Numbered from the stretch's first letter, positions 34,953-43,565 are shown. The stretch is DNA of 56,438 nt from a candidate division NC10 bacterium CSP1-5 (GCA_001443495.1 LDXR01000018.1:1-56438), one strand, 5' to 3'. The notes: generated by a model from the sequence alone, not told the origin. A program made the numbers and translations.

Positions 34953-36437
34953 ATGGGCAAGCCGACTGGATTCATGGAATACCCTCGGGAGCTCCCGCCG
35001 GATCGTCCGCCCGCGGAACGGGTTCGCGATTGGGAGGAGTTTCACCTGCACGCCCCCGAGAAAACGCTGAAGACGCAGGGGGCCCGCTGCATGGACTGTG
35101 CCGTCCCATTCTGCCACACCGGCATTATCCTCAACGGCATGACCTCGGGCTGTCCCATCAACAACCTGATCCCGGAGTGGAACGACCTGGTCTATCGCGG
35201 ACTCTGGAGAGAAGCGCTCGATCGCTTACACAAGACCAACAATTTCCCCGAGTTTACCGGCAGGATCTGCCCTGCCCCCTGCGAAGCCGCATGCGTCCTG
35301 GCGATCATTGACCCGCCGGTCACGATCAAGAGCATCGAGTGCGCCATTATTGACAAGGGCTTTGAAGAGGGATGGGTGATTCCGGAACCGCCTGCGAGGC
35401 GGACGGGGAAGAAAGTGGCCGTGGTCGGCTCGGGGCCGGCCGGGCTCGCGTGTGCCGCCCAGCTCAACAAAGCGGGTCACCGAGTGACCGTGTTCGAGCG
35501 CGACGACCGCATTGGTGGATTGCTGATGTACGGCATTCCGAATCCGCACCTAGATAAAGCCGTCGTCCAGCGTCGTGTCGACCTCCTGGCCGAGGAGGGA
35601 ATACAGTTTGTGACGAACACCGAAGTCGGCAAGGATTATCCTGCTGAGAAGATCCTCAAGGAATTTGACGCGGCTGTCCTCTGTGGTGGTGCCACCAAAC
35701 CGCGCGACCTGGCGATTCCCGGTCGCGACCTCAAGGGCATTCATTTCGCGATGGACTTCCTGCGCGCCAATACCAAGAGCCTCCTCGACAGTAACCTGCA
35801 GGACGGCAATTATATTTACGCCAAGAACAAGGACGTGATCGTCATTGGCGGCGGCGACACCGGTACCGACTGCATCGCCACCGTCATGCGCCACGGCTGT
35901 AAGGGCCTGGTCCAATTTGAGATCCTGCCGAAGCCGCCCACGGAACGGGCCCCCGACAATCCCTGGCCGCAGTGGCCGAACATCTTCCGCGCCGGCTACG
36001 GCCAGGAGGAAGCCTCAGCCGTCTTCGGACGGGACCCCCGCGAGTTCTGCATCATGACTAAGAGGTTTGCCGGGGATGAGCACGGACACGTCAAGGATCT
36101 GCACACCGTCCAGATCGAATGGCACCGGGGTGAGAACGGCCGGTCCGTCCCGAGGGAAATCCCCGGGACCGAGAGGGTCTGGCCTGGCCAACTCGTGCTC
36201 TTGGCCATGGGCTTCCTTGGACCGGAGGACACGCTCCTCCAGCCGCTTGGCGTCAACCGGGACGAACGCTCCAACGTGAAGGCGGAGTACGGGAGATTTG
36301 CTACCAGCGTGAGGGGTGTTTTTGCTGCCGGCGACATGCGCCGAGGCCAGAGCCTCGTGGTGTGGGCCATCAACGAGGGTCGGGGTGCGGCACGCGAGTG
36401 CGACCGGTACCTCATGGGTTCCACCGACCTTCCCTAG
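34953..36437 (+). CDS. gltD: Glutamate synthase (NADPH), small subunit
   Basis: A 494-residue GltD. The N-terminal cysteines that hold two [4Fe-4S] clusters are in [12 protein letters not shown] and [11 protein letters not shown], with CPAPCEAAC further on. [15 protein letters not shown] is the FAD-binding motif and [11 protein letters not shown] the NADPH-binding motif. It passes electrons from NADPH to GltB. The 2-oxoglutarate made or used nearby by KorAB shares its chemistry, but this link is inference. A strong terminator follows at 36508. Confidence 0.97.
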   Translation: MGKPTGFMEYPRELPPDRPPAERVRDWEEFHLHAPEKTLKTQGARCMDCAVPFCHTGIILNGMTSGCPINNLIPEWNDLVYRGLWREALDRLHKTNNFPEFTGRICPAPCEAACVLAIIDPPVTIKSIECAIIDKGFEEGWVIPEPPARRTGKKVAVVGSGPAGLACAAQLNKAGHRVTVFERDDRIGGLLMYGIPNPHLDKAVVQRRVDLLAEEGIQFVTNTEVGKDYPAEKILKEFDAAVLCGGATKPRDLAIPGRDLKGIHFAMDFLRANTKSLLDSNLQDGNYIYAKNKDVIVIGGGDTGTDCIATVMRHGCKGLVQFEILPKPPTERAPDNPWPQWPNIFRAGYGQEEASAVFGRDPREFCIMTKRFAGDEHGHVKDLHTVQIEWHRGENGRSVPREIPGTERVWPGQLVLLAMGFLGPEDTLLQPLGVNRDERSNVKAEYGRFATSVRGVFAAGDMRRGQSLVVWAINEGRGAARECDRYLMGSTDLP

Positions 36438-36507
36438 GGGTAAGACGCCAGCATCAGGCCGAAGAAGTTCGAGGATAGACTTTACTGAGATAGCCAACTG
36501 AATAGGA

Positions 36508-36546
36508 GAGCCCGCTATCACTGGCGATAGTGGGCTCTTCGTTTTT
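36508..36546 (+). terminator. Intrinsic terminator after gltBD
   Basis: GAGCCCGCTATC (36508-36519) pairs with GATAGTGGGCTC (36526-36537) around the loop ACTGGC, with one G-T pair. TTCGTTTTT follows at 36538-36546. This is a textbook Rho-independent terminator 71 bases after the gltD stop. Confidence 0.9.
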
Positions 36547-36639
36547 GAATAACCGGCACGCCCGGAAGAGTGGGAATGGATGGCATGAGCCTTGCACCAT
36601 CGTCAAGTCGCCCTAAGGCGGCTTTTCACAAAGGACGTT

Positions 36640-37107
36640 ATGAAGGATCCGACGACACAACTGTCAAGAGTGGGCCTGTTTCAGGGGCTAGACGCGAAGC
36701 AGCTCCAGTCTATCCTCCGAGTCTCCGGCATGGAGGAATTCGAGCCAGGCGCGGTCATCTTTGAGGAAGGCGATCAAGGTGAGGAACTGTACCTGATCCT
36801 GGATGGGAAGGTTCGCATCTCCCGTCATCTCTCCATTGTGAGGGAAGAGGCACTGGCCGTGCTCGAAAAAGGCCAGGCCTTCGGGGAAATGTCGGTGATC
36901 GATGATACCGTGGTGCGGAGTGCGACTGCCAGGGCCCACGAAGCGTGCACCCTGCTAGTCGTGAAAAAAGAGGCGTTCCAGCAACTGCTGCGAAGCGACC
37001 GCGATCTTGCCTACGCCATCCTCTGGAACGTGGTCAAGCAGCTCTCGGGCCGTCTCCGGGCGACCAACGACAAGATGATGCTGCTGTTGGGCTCCGGCCT
37101 CTTCTGA
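36640..37107 (+). CDS. Cyclic-nucleotide-binding domain protein
   Basis: A 155-residue protein starting MKDPTTQLSRVGLFQGLDAK. One cyclic-nucleotide-binding beta-roll follows (VIFEEGDQGEELYLILDGKV, then GQAFGEMSVIDD with the phosphate-binding Gly-Glu), plus a C-terminal helix. No helix-turn-helix is present, so it is not a Crp-type activator by itself. I use the ATG at 36640, preceded by AAAGGA; upstream codons show no family match. It is a separate unit after gltBD. Confidence 0.85.
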   Translation: MKDPTTQLSRVGLFQGLDAKQLQSILRVSGMEEFEPGAVIFEEGDQGEELYLILDGKVRISRHLSIVREEALAVLEKGQAFGEMSVIDDTVVRSATARAHEACTLLVVKKEAFQQLLRSDRDLAYAILWNVVKQLSGRLRATNDKMMLLLGSGLF

Positions 37108-37109
37108 AA

Positions 37110-37256
37110 TGCTCCCCGATGGAGCCCACCTCAGGGCTCCCCTTCTTACCCTCGTTCTCCTCCCGCTCTGCACCGGCTATGATCCAGTCCGCCCGAGAGG
37201 GAGACGTCATCTTTTTTGGTGACAGCACGGAACTAACTGGCGGGCGGCCGGTCTAA
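37110..37256 (+). pseudogene. Remnant of a lipoprotein-type SGNH/GDSL hydrolase
   Basis: From ATG 37110, one frame gives a signal-like start, LLTLVLLPLCTGYDPV, with a lipobox (LPLC). The next frame continues EGDVIFFGDSTELTGG, the catalytic-serine block of an SGNH hydrolase (GDSxT/GDSTE), and stops at 37254-37256. A frameshift near 37190 would join them. No further SGNH blocks follow, so only the N-terminal part remains. The call is a pattern judgement. Confidence 0.4.
37121..37147 (+). terminator. Possible terminator after the cyclic-nucleotide-binding gene
   Basis: GGAGCCC (37121-37127) and GGGCTCC (37134-37140) enclose ACCTCA, followed by CCTTCTT. It lies 13 bases past the stop; the T-run is poor, so it is only a candidate, and it overlaps the SGNH remnant. 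Confidence 0.4.
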
Positions 37257-37329
37257 TACCTCAGGAGCGTGCGAGACGGGAGGGTGTTATCACGGCATCT
37301 GCGCTGAATTTATCGTGCTGAGGTGACGC

Positions 37330-37587
37330 ATGCGATCGAAGATGCTCCGCAACATCGTGCTCGTCGTGGCGTTGTACGCCGTGGCCGGATTCTTGTTGGT
37401 TCGTGAATGCGCATACGGTGGGGGGATGGGCGCGCCGTACAAGACCTGCAAGTGTCTCGGCATCGAGTGGGAGCTCTACGACAACCGTCCCGCCGATGGG
37501 CCAAAAAAGACGATCTGCCTGGGAATGGTTGAATCCACGACCTGCTACCGATTCGATGGCGGACCCGTGGTCGAGTGTCCGCGCTAA
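37330..37587 (+). CDS. Small exported cysteine-rich protein, unrecognised
   Basis: An 85-residue protein with an N-terminal hydrophobic stretch (NIVLVVALYAVAGFLLV), then six Cys residues (REC, TCKC, ICLG, TCYR, ECPR). The spacing suggests disulfides in an extracytoplasmic domain. No lipobox is clear. It is 11 bases ahead of the TIMP-like gene and likely in its operon. I recognise no family. Confidence 0.55.
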   Translation: MRSKMLRNIVLVVALYAVAGFLLVRECAYGGGMGAPYKTCKCLGIEWELYDNRPADGPKKTICLGMVESTTCYRFDGGPVVECPR

Positions 37588-37598
37588 GGAGATGAATT

Positions 37599-38165
37599 AT
37601 GATGAGTCTCCGATTCTTGAGGACTGTTCCTGTGCTGGTCCTGCTGGCGATCCCCGGCCTTCCCAAGTCGGCACTCGCCTGTAGTTGTATGTGGGCCGGA
37701 CCCTTTGCGAAGGTCGCGCTGGGCAAAGAGCTGATCGTTCTTGGAGAGGTATTGTCCCACTACAAGAACAGCATGGATGTGAGGGTCATCGAAGTCCTTA
37801 AGGGAACCGAGGAAGGCAAGACAATAAGGATCTGGGGGGATACCGGCGCTCTCTGCCGGCCCTACGTCAGCCACTTTCCGGTCGGCACCACGTGGTTCTT
37901 CGCAGTGCAGAAGACAACCGGAGAACAAGCCTCATCCCTCTGGGAACGACTCTTCCCGTCGGCTCACAAGAGTGATTTCGCGATTTCGATCTGTGGCGAC
38001 TTCTGGCTGGAGGTCCGGGATGGCCGGGCGGTCGGCAGGGTCACCGTCGAGCACTACTCGAATTTTCTCGAATGGGTCCCGCTGAGTGAGATGCTTACCT
38101 GGCTTCGGTCCGGTGGCACGTCTTCGACGTTGTCCCCCACCCCCCTCTCGACATCCAGTCGGTGA
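37599..38165 (+). CDS. Exported TIMP/netrin-like protein
   Basis: A 188-residue protein with a signal peptide (LRTVPVLVLLAIPGLPKSALA) followed directly by CSCMWAGPF. The mature start CSC resembles the N-terminus of TIMP/netrin-type domains, where the first Cys is essential. Later come KELIVLGEVLSHYK, TIRIWGDTGALCRPYV and SICGDFWLEV, typical of bacterial small secreted relatives. Possible inhibitory or binding role for metalloproteases is inferred from the fold only. The end lacks a clear terminator. Confidence 0.6.
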   Translation: MMSLRFLRTVPVLVLLAIPGLPKSALACSCMWAGPFAKVALGKELIVLGEVLSHYKNSMDVRVIEVLKGTEEGKTIRIWGDTGALCRPYVSHFPVGTTWFFAVQKTTGEQASSLWERLFPSAHKSDFAISICGDFWLEVRDGRAVGRVTVEHYSNFLEWVPLSEMLTWLRSGGTSSTLSPTPLSTSSR

Positions 38166-38191
38166 CGGTCGCAGGCCAATTCCCTTCTGCG

Positions 38192-38220
38192 TTGACGTCA
38201 CGGGCTTGCCGAAATACACT
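38192..38220 (+). promoter_or_regulatory. Promoter of the PEP-synthase-like gene, near-leaderless
   Basis: TTGACG at 38192-38197, 17 bases, then TACACT at 38215-38220 form a good promoter. Transcription would start near 38227, only about six bases before the ATG 38233, and no ribosome site precedes that ATG. The transcript may be leaderless or nearly so. Confidence 0.5.
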
Positions 38221-38232
38221 TGTATCACTGTC

Positions 38233-40488
38233 ATGAACTATTCCACCCTTCTGCTGAGTGAAATCACAAGTCAGGATGTGGTGGGCGGTAAGGCCCGGGG
38301 CCTCGCCGTACTCATCGCCGCGGGCTTCCCGGTGCCCGAGGGCTTTGTGGTCTCGCCCGAGGCCACACCGGAAGAGATCATCGCTGCCTATCGCCGCGTC
38401 GGAACGCCGCGGGTGGCGGTGCGCTCCTCGGCCGCAGACGAGGACTCTAGCCGTCTCTCATACGCCGGACAGTTCGAAACATTCCTGAATATCAGCGGCG
38501 AAGAAGCTCTCTTGCGTGCGGTGGAAGCCTGCCGCGCGTCGGTGTTAACGACCCGGGGTGCGACGTATCGCGAATATCCCAATCGGGCAGCCTCGAGGAT
38601 GTGCGTGATCGTCCAACGCATGATCGAATCTGAGTACGCCGGTGTCGCCTTCGCGGACTCAAACGGCGAGTTCCTAGTCGAGGGCGTGATTGGACTCGGC
38701 GATCGGTTGGTCTCTGGAAGAGCGAGGCCGTCCGTCTTGCCCGAAGATCTCCACAATGCCGTGGAACGCGTGGCACGGGTCGCAGTCGAAAGACTCGGCG
38801 GCGCCCTGGACATCGAGTGGGCTGCAGAACAGGGCCGCATATGGCTCCTCCAAGCCCGCCCGATTACGGCACCCCTGCAGGCGGCGTTGCCCGACCGCTT
38901 TCGCCTGTGGACGGCCGCCAACTTCCAAGAGGCGATTCCTCGACCGCTGACCCCCATTTCAGAGGAAGTGACTCGACACAACATCCACGAGGTCTTCCGG
39001 ATCTCCTTCCGCTTCTCCGGCCTTCCAGAGCCCGATGGCCCGATCGAGCGGCTGGTGAAGGGCCGGTTCTACATGAGCTACAGCGCCGTCGCATCTTCCA
39101 TGTCGGTGCTGCCCGGCTTTCAGATGGAGAATCTGCTTCGGATGTTCGGCGATGGGCCGGAGCTGGCGCCGTTCGTCGCCTATCGCCAAGGCCGAAGGCT
39201 GCCTTTTCTCGTCAAGTTGCCGGCTACCATGCTGCGCTATGTCGGCTGGATACTCTTCGCCAAGAGACGAATCCGCGACGTGCGGGAGTCGGTCCGCGCC
39301 TTTGACGAAAGCGTCCGATCGGCGATCGCCTGCGGCGCGAGCGATGCCGACCTCCTGAGCTTTCTACAGGCCACGCCGGTTTCTATGCGTCCCGTGGCCA
39401 CGGCCATGAGCATCTCATCCACGATGGCCAACGGACTCCTGAACGCCATGATGCATTTGGCCAGCACGCACATGCCAGAGGTCCCGAGCGCCGAGGTAGC
39501 CTCCATGGCCAGGGCGGGCGAGATGGAGAGTCTGGAGCCATCGCGACAGCTCGCCGCGTTCGCTGACTGGCTTCGGGAGAACCCGGGACGCGCGGACGAC
39601 GATCCGGAGGTCGAGGCACGCCTCGGGCGCTTTCTCGAAGCTTGCGGTTCCCGGTGCGAGAACGAGGCAGAACTTGCCAAACCGCGATGGCGCGAGCAAC
39701 CACACGAGGTCCTGCGCCTGGCCAGACAGATGGCCTTGACGCCCCCGCGGCCGCCCAGACCTCCTGCCCCTGAGATACCGCGTCGCGCGCCCGTGCACCG
39801 GGTGCTCTCCCTCTATGCGCGGCCCGCACGGATGTGGCAGCAGAGGCGGGAAACAACCCGGGCCCTACTGGCAGGAACGGCGGAGACCCTTCGCCATCTC
39901 TTGCTGGAAATTGGCCGCCGCCTACGAACACGGAACATCCTCGATGCTCCCGAGGACATCTTTTTCCTTGTGCGAGACGAGACCGCGTCTCTCCTTGAAA
40001 CCCCCATTTCTCCGGCCCTACGGGGGACGATAGCCACCCGGGTGGGGCGCCGGCGGGAGCTCCGTCGCCGGATGCTGGACTGGCCTCCGCCGCCTCGGCT
40101 CCTGGCCGAGCTGCCCGACGGACGTCTCGTGCCCTTCTCGCCCGACCCCGGATCCGGCGACATCCTTCGCGGCTTCGGCGCCTCCCCCGGCCGAGTCACC
40201 GCCCGCGCCCGCGTGCTCCTGGATATCGGACAGGCGAAGGACCTTCAGCCCGGCGAGGTGCTGGTCGCTCGAACCACCGACATTGGCTGGACTCTCGTCT
40301 TTCGCCTCACCTCGGCCGTTGTCACCGAGATCGGCGCCCCTACCTCCCATGCTGCGATCGTCGCGCGCGAGCTCGGGCTGCCGGCCGTGGTGAACGTGGA
40401 CCGGGCGACCGAGCGCATCCGCACGGGTGATGAGCTCTTCGTGGACGGCTGGGCCGGTGTGGTGCGCAGGAATCCGGGTCCGGAGTAA
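38233..40488 (+). CDS. PEP-synthase/rifampicin-phosphotransferase-like enzyme
   Basis: A 751-residue protein. The N-terminal ATP-grasp-type pyruvate/PEP-dikinase domain has DVVGGKARGLAVLIAAGFPV and RVAVRSSAADEDSSRLSYAG, and the C-terminal swivelling domain has TSHAAIVARELGLPAVV with the catalytic His. The middle region (about residues 240-570) is helical and resembles the substrate-binding part of rifampicin phosphotransferases rather than classic PpsA. The product could phosphorylate a small molecule or make PEP. The frame start at 38086 is less likely because it lies in the preceding gene; MNYSTLLLSE at 38233 begins the known domain. Confidence 0.82.
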   Translation: MNYSTLLLSEITSQDVVGGKARGLAVLIAAGFPVPEGFVVSPEATPEEIIAAYRRVGTPRVAVRSSAADEDSSRLSYAGQFETFLNISGEEALLRAVEACRASVLTTRGATYREYPNRAASRMCVIVQRMIESEYAGVAFADSNGEFLVEGVIGLGDRLVSGRARPSVLPEDLHNAVERVARVAVERLGGALDIEWAAEQGRIWLLQARPITAPLQAALPDRFRLWTAANFQEAIPRPLTPISEEVTRHNIHEVFRISFRFSGLPEPDGPIERLVKGRFYMSYSAVASSMSVLPGFQMENLLRMFGDGPELAPFVAYRQGRRLPFLVKLPATMLRYVGWILFAKRRIRDVRESVRAFDESVRSAIACGASDADLLSFLQATPVSMRPVATAMSISSTMANGLLNAMMHLASTHMPEVPSAEVASMARAGEMESLEPSRQLAAFADWLRENPGRADDDPEVEARLGRFLEACGSRCENEAELAKPRWREQPHEVLRLARQMALTPPRPPRPPAPEIPRRAPVHRVLSLYARPARMWQQRRETTRALLAGTAETLRHLLLEIGRRLRTRNILDAPEDIFFLVRDETASLLETPISPALRGTIATRVGRRRELRRRMLDWPPPPRLLAELPDGRLVPFSPDPGSGDILRGFGASPGRVTARARVLLDIGQAKDLQPGEVLVARTTDIGWTLVFRLTSAVVTEIGAPTSHAAIVARELGLPAVVNVDRATERIRTGDELFVDGWAGVVRRNPGPE

Positions 40489-40581
40489 CCCAGCCCAGGC
40501 AGCAAAAGAGCGGGGACAGTAAGAGAGTCAGTGGGAGCCCGGCAGTTTAGCGCTTCCGGTCGGACCCTCAATGCGCGGGTG

Positions 40582-40833
40582 TTACACCGAGGGGCGCGCG
40601 ATCATGCGGTAAAGCAGGAGCAGGACGATCGACCCCAGCAGCGCCATCACGAAGCCCACCGGGTCGCCCTCGCCGTACCAGCCCACCGCGCGCCCGATGA
40701 ACCCCCCGATCAGCGCTCCCGCGATCCCGATCAGGATCGTGATGATCAACCCACCCGGGTCGCGCCCCGGCATGAGGAACTTCGCCACGACCCCGACGAT
40801 CAGGCCAAAGAGGATCCAGCCGAGAATACTCAT
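40582..40833 (-). CDS. GlsB/YeaQ/YmgE-family membrane protein
   Basis: An 83-residue protein with three hydrophobic helices and many Gly residues: SILGWILFGLIVGVVAKFLM, then GRDPGGLIITILIGIAGALI. The GRDPGG loop is diagnostic for the transglycosylase-associated/GlsB family of small stress proteins in the inner membrane. Its start overlaps the fatty-acid-hydroxylase stop by four bases, so the genes are translationally coupled. It is the last gene of the unit. Confidence 0.92.
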   Translation of the reverse strand: MSILGWILFGLIVGVVAKFLMPGRDPGGLIITILIGIAGALIGGFIGRAVGWYGEGDPVGFVMALLGSIVLLLLYRMIARPSV

Positions 40834-41609
40834 GACTCGCTCCCCCCTTTCGTGGAGGGCCCACGATCCTTCTCATCATGGCCCTCAACCCGCCTTCGGT
40901 AGCCTTTCCCTCCGCTTGGCCGGGTCTCCTCGAGGGGCAGATACGTGCCGAAGCACCTGTCCCAGAAGAGGGTGATGAAGCCGTAGTTCTTCTTCGCTTG
41001 GTACATATGGTGGACGGTGTGTGCCGCCGATAATCGGTGGATCGGCGCTAACTTCCCCAGTCCCCTTGCCGGATCGGCCGAGTGAAACAGCCAGTGAAGG
41101 GCCTCGTATAGACAGTAGCCAAGGATCCAGCCCGCCGCAACCGCCAGCCCCCAGCCGGATTCCGTCGCCAGGCCCACCGAGCCGACCAGCAGGAGGACAA
41201 GCGGCAGCGAGACCGCGAGATGAATCCCGTGGTGGTCAAGATCTTTCATGTCCGGGGACATATGATGTTCCCGGTGGAGGCCATTCCAAAAGATCTTGCG
41301 CAGCAGGGGGTGCCGCTTGTGATGCAGCACCCACCGGTGGAAGGTATACTCAAACAAGGTCCAGATGAAGAACCCAAGCGGAACCCCGACGGCAACCGTG
41401 GTCCAACTACTTCCCGCCCGGGAAGCAGCCCAGGCGCCGGTCCCCACGGCCACGGCCAGGTGCACAGGTAAGATCACCTCCGGCAGGGCCAGCTTCCACC
41501 AGAAGCCGCTGTAGACAGGGAACCCTGCCTCGTTGACGAACTTACCCAGGGTAGATCTCCTCCTGTGTGTCACCGCGTTTCTTGGCGGCACCCATTCCTC
41601 GGGCGACAT
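40830..41609 (-). CDS. Fatty acid hydroxylase / sterol desaturase-family membrane enzyme
   Basis: A 259-residue integral membrane protein with the di-iron histidine boxes of the family: FEYTFHRWVLHHKRH, GLHREHHMSP, ALHWLFH and HTVHHMYQAKKNYGF. About four membrane segments are present. Such enzymes hydroxylate or desaturate lipids; the exact lipid is unknown. It is placed between a 25-residue membrane peptide gene and the GlsB gene, with adjacent or overlapping ends, so the three form a compact unit. Confidence 0.9.
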   Translation of the reverse strand: MSPEEWVPPRNAVTHRRRSTLGKFVNEAGFPVYSGFWWKLALPEVILPVHLAVAVGTGAWAASRAGSSWTTVAVGVPLGFFIWTLFEYTFHRWVLHHKRHPLLRKIFWNGLHREHHMSPDMKDLDHHGIHLAVSLPLVLLLVGSVGLATESGWGLAVAAGWILGYCLYEALHWLFHSADPARGLGKLAPIHRLSAAHTVHHMYQAKKNYGFITLFWDRCFGTYLPLEETRPSGGKGYRRRVEGHDEKDRGPSTKGGSES

Positions 41610-41687
41610 CTAAAAGATCCCAAAGATCCAGAACAGCAAAATCAGGCTGATTGGCACGCTAAGTAGCCAGAGCAGGACGTATCGCAT
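41610..41687 (-). CDS. 25-residue membrane peptide
   Basis: A 25-codon frame MRYVLLWLLSVPISLILLFW plus IFGIF, almost wholly hydrophobic, stops directly at 41610 with the hydroxylase ATG next to it. It has an excellent ribosome site (AAAGGAGG, five bases before ATG). It is too short for standard gene calls. It probably forms one membrane helix and may be a leader or small regulatory subunit for the hydroxylase. Confidence 0.6.
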   Translation of the reverse strand: MRYVLLWLLSVPISLILLFWIFGIF

Positions 41688-41732
41688 GGCTCCTCCTTTT
41701 TCGTTCCTTCGGAACGACTGGGCATTGCCCTC

Positions 41733-42407
41733 CTATCGCATCTTCTGGATCGCCTCGATCCGATCAACCGTCCCCGGGTGGGTCGAAAAGAATCCACCTT
41801 CGCTCGGCCCAGACGCCTGGATGAGCCATGTCAGGGTGTTGATCATGGCCTCCTTCGGCTTCGGGACGTTGGCCCGCCGCAAGATCTCGACGCCGTGCCG
41901 GTCGGCCTCGTGCTCCTCAGAGCGGCTGTAGGCGCGCGCGACGAGCGTCCCGGCGATCGGCGTGACCGCGCCGCTCCCCGGGATGAGCTGGTCGAGCAGG
42001 ATGGTGGCAATGCTCAGCCCGGCCCCGAGCGCCTGTTGCTTGGCAACATGGCCGAGGTCATCGTGCGCCACCTCATGCGCGAGGATTGCGGTCAACTGCT
42101 CGTCATTAGCCTTTTGGAGCAGGCCCGTCGTGACATAGAATTCCCCGCCGCCCCCGCTTGCGGCGTTGATCTGCGGGTGATCGATGATACCGACCCGCAC
42201 CTGGTTGGGGGGGCGGGGATTATCCATGGCGCGGATCAGGGGGACCATCGTGCGGTGGAGGCGCTCGACGATCTGCGGATCGACCGGCTTGCCGCTCGGC
42301 TCCCGCCCGGCCCCCTGCGGCTGGCGCTGCGGCGGCGAGGTCGGGGCCGCGCACGCGGCCAACATCCCAATGAGACCGAAGACGACTGCTATCCTTGGTA
42401 CACGCAC
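41733..42407 (-). CDS. M48-family metalloprotease, lipoprotein
   Basis: A 224-residue protein with a lipoprotein signal ending LAAC. The zinc site HEVAH is in LTAILAHEVAHDDLGHVAK, and the third ligand Glu in SEEHEADRHGVE, as in the bacterial M48/YcaL-LoiP type. It would act on outer-membrane or periplasmic proteins in quality control. The GTG start at 42407 follows GGAGGAA. The last ten codons are repeated in part at 43710-43752 (see there). Confidence 0.92.
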   Translation of the reverse strand: MRVPRIAVVFGLIGMLAACAAPTSPPQRQPQGAGREPSGKPVDPQIVERLHRTMVPLIRAMDNPRPPNQVRVGIIDHPQINAASGGGGEFYVTTGLLQKANDEQLTAILAHEVAHDDLGHVAKQQALGAGLSIATILLDQLIPGSGAVTPIAGTLVARAYSRSEEHEADRHGVEILRRANVPKPKEAMINTLTWLIQASGPSEGGFFSTHPGTVDRIEAIQKMR

Positions 42408-42468
42408 TGATTCCTCCGTCGCTCTTACAGCCCGGGAAGTGCCGGGCCAGATCCGGTCGGGGGGCCGG

Positions 42469-42612
42469 TCAGATGGCGGGCGGGGTGCGCCCCCGGACCA
42501 AGTGGACCACCAGGAGCACGATCCCGATCAGGAAGAGGACCCAGGCGATCTGTGACGCGTGTGCCAGCCTTTTGATCCTCTGCCTGAGGTGAGATGGACG
42601 CTCCGGGCCGCA
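42469..42612 (-). pseudogene. Small membrane-helix frame following the BON gene without a start
   Basis: In the same frame as the BON gene but after its TAG stop, 47 codons run through RIKRLAHASQIAWVLFLIGI and VLLVVHLVRG to TGA at 42469-42471. No ATG, GTG or TTG precedes the helix. It may be a worn gene, a CTG-started peptide or the lost end of a longer protein. The neighbouring rearrangements favour a remnant. Confidence 0.4.
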
Positions 42613-42966
42613 CTACTGGGGGGGGAGCTCGCCCACCTTGATCAGGTTATTCACCCCCTTCACCCCCGCGGTGTCCCGGGCCAGTTTCTCGGCCTCTGTA
42701 CGTTGCAGTTGCTCCTTGACCCGCCCGGTCAACGTCACGATCCCCTCGTTGGTCGTAACCGAGATGTCAAAAGCCTTCACCTGCGGATCCGCGATCAGCT
42801 TGGACTTCACCTTGGTGGTGATCACGTTGTCGTCCCACTGGGTGCCGACCGGCTGGGTGGACCCACACGCACTCAGTCCCACCAGCGCCACCAGGGCGAG
42901 TAGGCTTACAGTGATGCGAACGGCTTTGAGTTGGTGCCACTTCCCTTCGATGTCATCCCAATTCAT
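42613..42966 (-). CDS. BON-domain lipoprotein with a CsbD-derived start
   Basis: A 117-residue protein. Residues 1-14 (MNWDDIEGKWHQLK) are the unmistakable opening of a CsbD-family protein. They are followed by a lipoprotein signal (ITVSLLALVALVGLSAC) and one BON domain (VITTKVKSKLIADPQVKAFD, then GIVTLTGRVKEQLQRTEAE). BON lipoproteins stabilise envelopes. No alternative start exists between the CsbD part and the signal. The ATG has AAGGGAG eight bases upstream. The CsbD end lies separately at 43619-43705, so this is a product of gene breakage and fusion. Confidence 0.85.
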   Translation of the reverse strand: MNWDDIEGKWHQLKAVRITVSLLALVALVGLSACGSTQPVGTQWDDNVITTKVKSKLIADPQVKAFDISVTTNEGIVTLTGRVKEQLQRTEAEKLARDTAGVKGVNNLIKVGELPPQ

Positions 42967-43108
42967 GAGTCTTGCTCCCTTCTTCTTATTTCTTCCTGTG
43001 AGAAAGTCTAGCGTTCGTCACCAAATTGCGCGCGCTGGCGTGCGGACGTAGTGGAGCGTCCGTCTCGATCAGATTCGCGAGTTCATAATGTGCCACCCCC
43101 TGTCGCGT

Positions 43109-43246
43109 TCAGCGCAATTGAGGTGCCAAGCCTAAGACACCAATCACAATGAGATACACCGCGACGATGTAGTTCAGCAGCCGCGGCACGAGGAGAATCA
43201 AGATCCCCGCGACAAGGGCCGCCAGGGGCTGGATGGCGATATACAT
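43109..43246 (-). CDS. DUF3096 small membrane protein
   Basis: A 45-residue protein starting MYIAIQPLAALVAGILILLV and ending in PRLLNYIVAVYLIVIGVLGL plus a short tail. This is the full DUF3096 pattern with the PRLLNYIVAxYL core. Two hydrophobic helices are predicted. The ATG is preceded by TAAGGAGGG. Function is unknown; members often sit with DUF3309, BON and CsbD stress genes, as here. Confidence 0.9.
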   Translation of the reverse strand: MYIAIQPLAALVAGILILLVPRLLNYIVAVYLIVIGVLGLAPQLR

Positions 43247-43386
43247 GGGTACCCTCCTTAGTCTATTCCTTGTGTTAGCTCGCCGCTTTCAGGAGCGTTG
43301 TCTTCTCTGTGAGACCTGGTGCTTGGGCCCTCCCAGGCCTTGTCGGCTGTAATCAACAGCCCATCCTCCCTGCAGCCTGGGGCCCC

Positions 43387-43539
43387 TCAGAGGCGCCCCA
43401 GGAGTACCAAGATCAGGAGGATCAGGAGAATGGTTCCCAGCGCGCCGCTCGGAAAATAACCCCACTCCCTACTGTGGGGCCAGGTGGGGAGCGCGCCGAC
43501 AAGAAGCAGGATCAACACAACGAGTAAGATAGTTCCCAT
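43387..43539 (-). CDS. DUF3309 small membrane protein
   Basis: A 50-residue protein: MGTILLVVLILLLVGALPTW, then PHSREWGYFPSGALG and a second hydrophobic helix ending LLGRL. PTWPHSRxWGYxPSG is the DUF3309 signature. The ATG follows AGGAGG. Function is unknown. The gene lies between the DUF3096 gene and a strong perfect hairpin. Confidence 0.9.
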   Translation of the reverse strand: MGTILLVVLILLLVGALPTWPHSREWGYFPSGALGTILLILLILVLLGRL

Positions 43540-43565
43540 GTCGTTATCCTCCTATCGAGAAGAGA

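Noticed and set aside
41691-41725. Short hairpin TCGTTCC/GGAACGA before the small membrane peptide
   Set aside because: On the minus strand it is followed by A-run and the ribosome site rather than a T-run, so it does not work as a terminator of the M48 gene.
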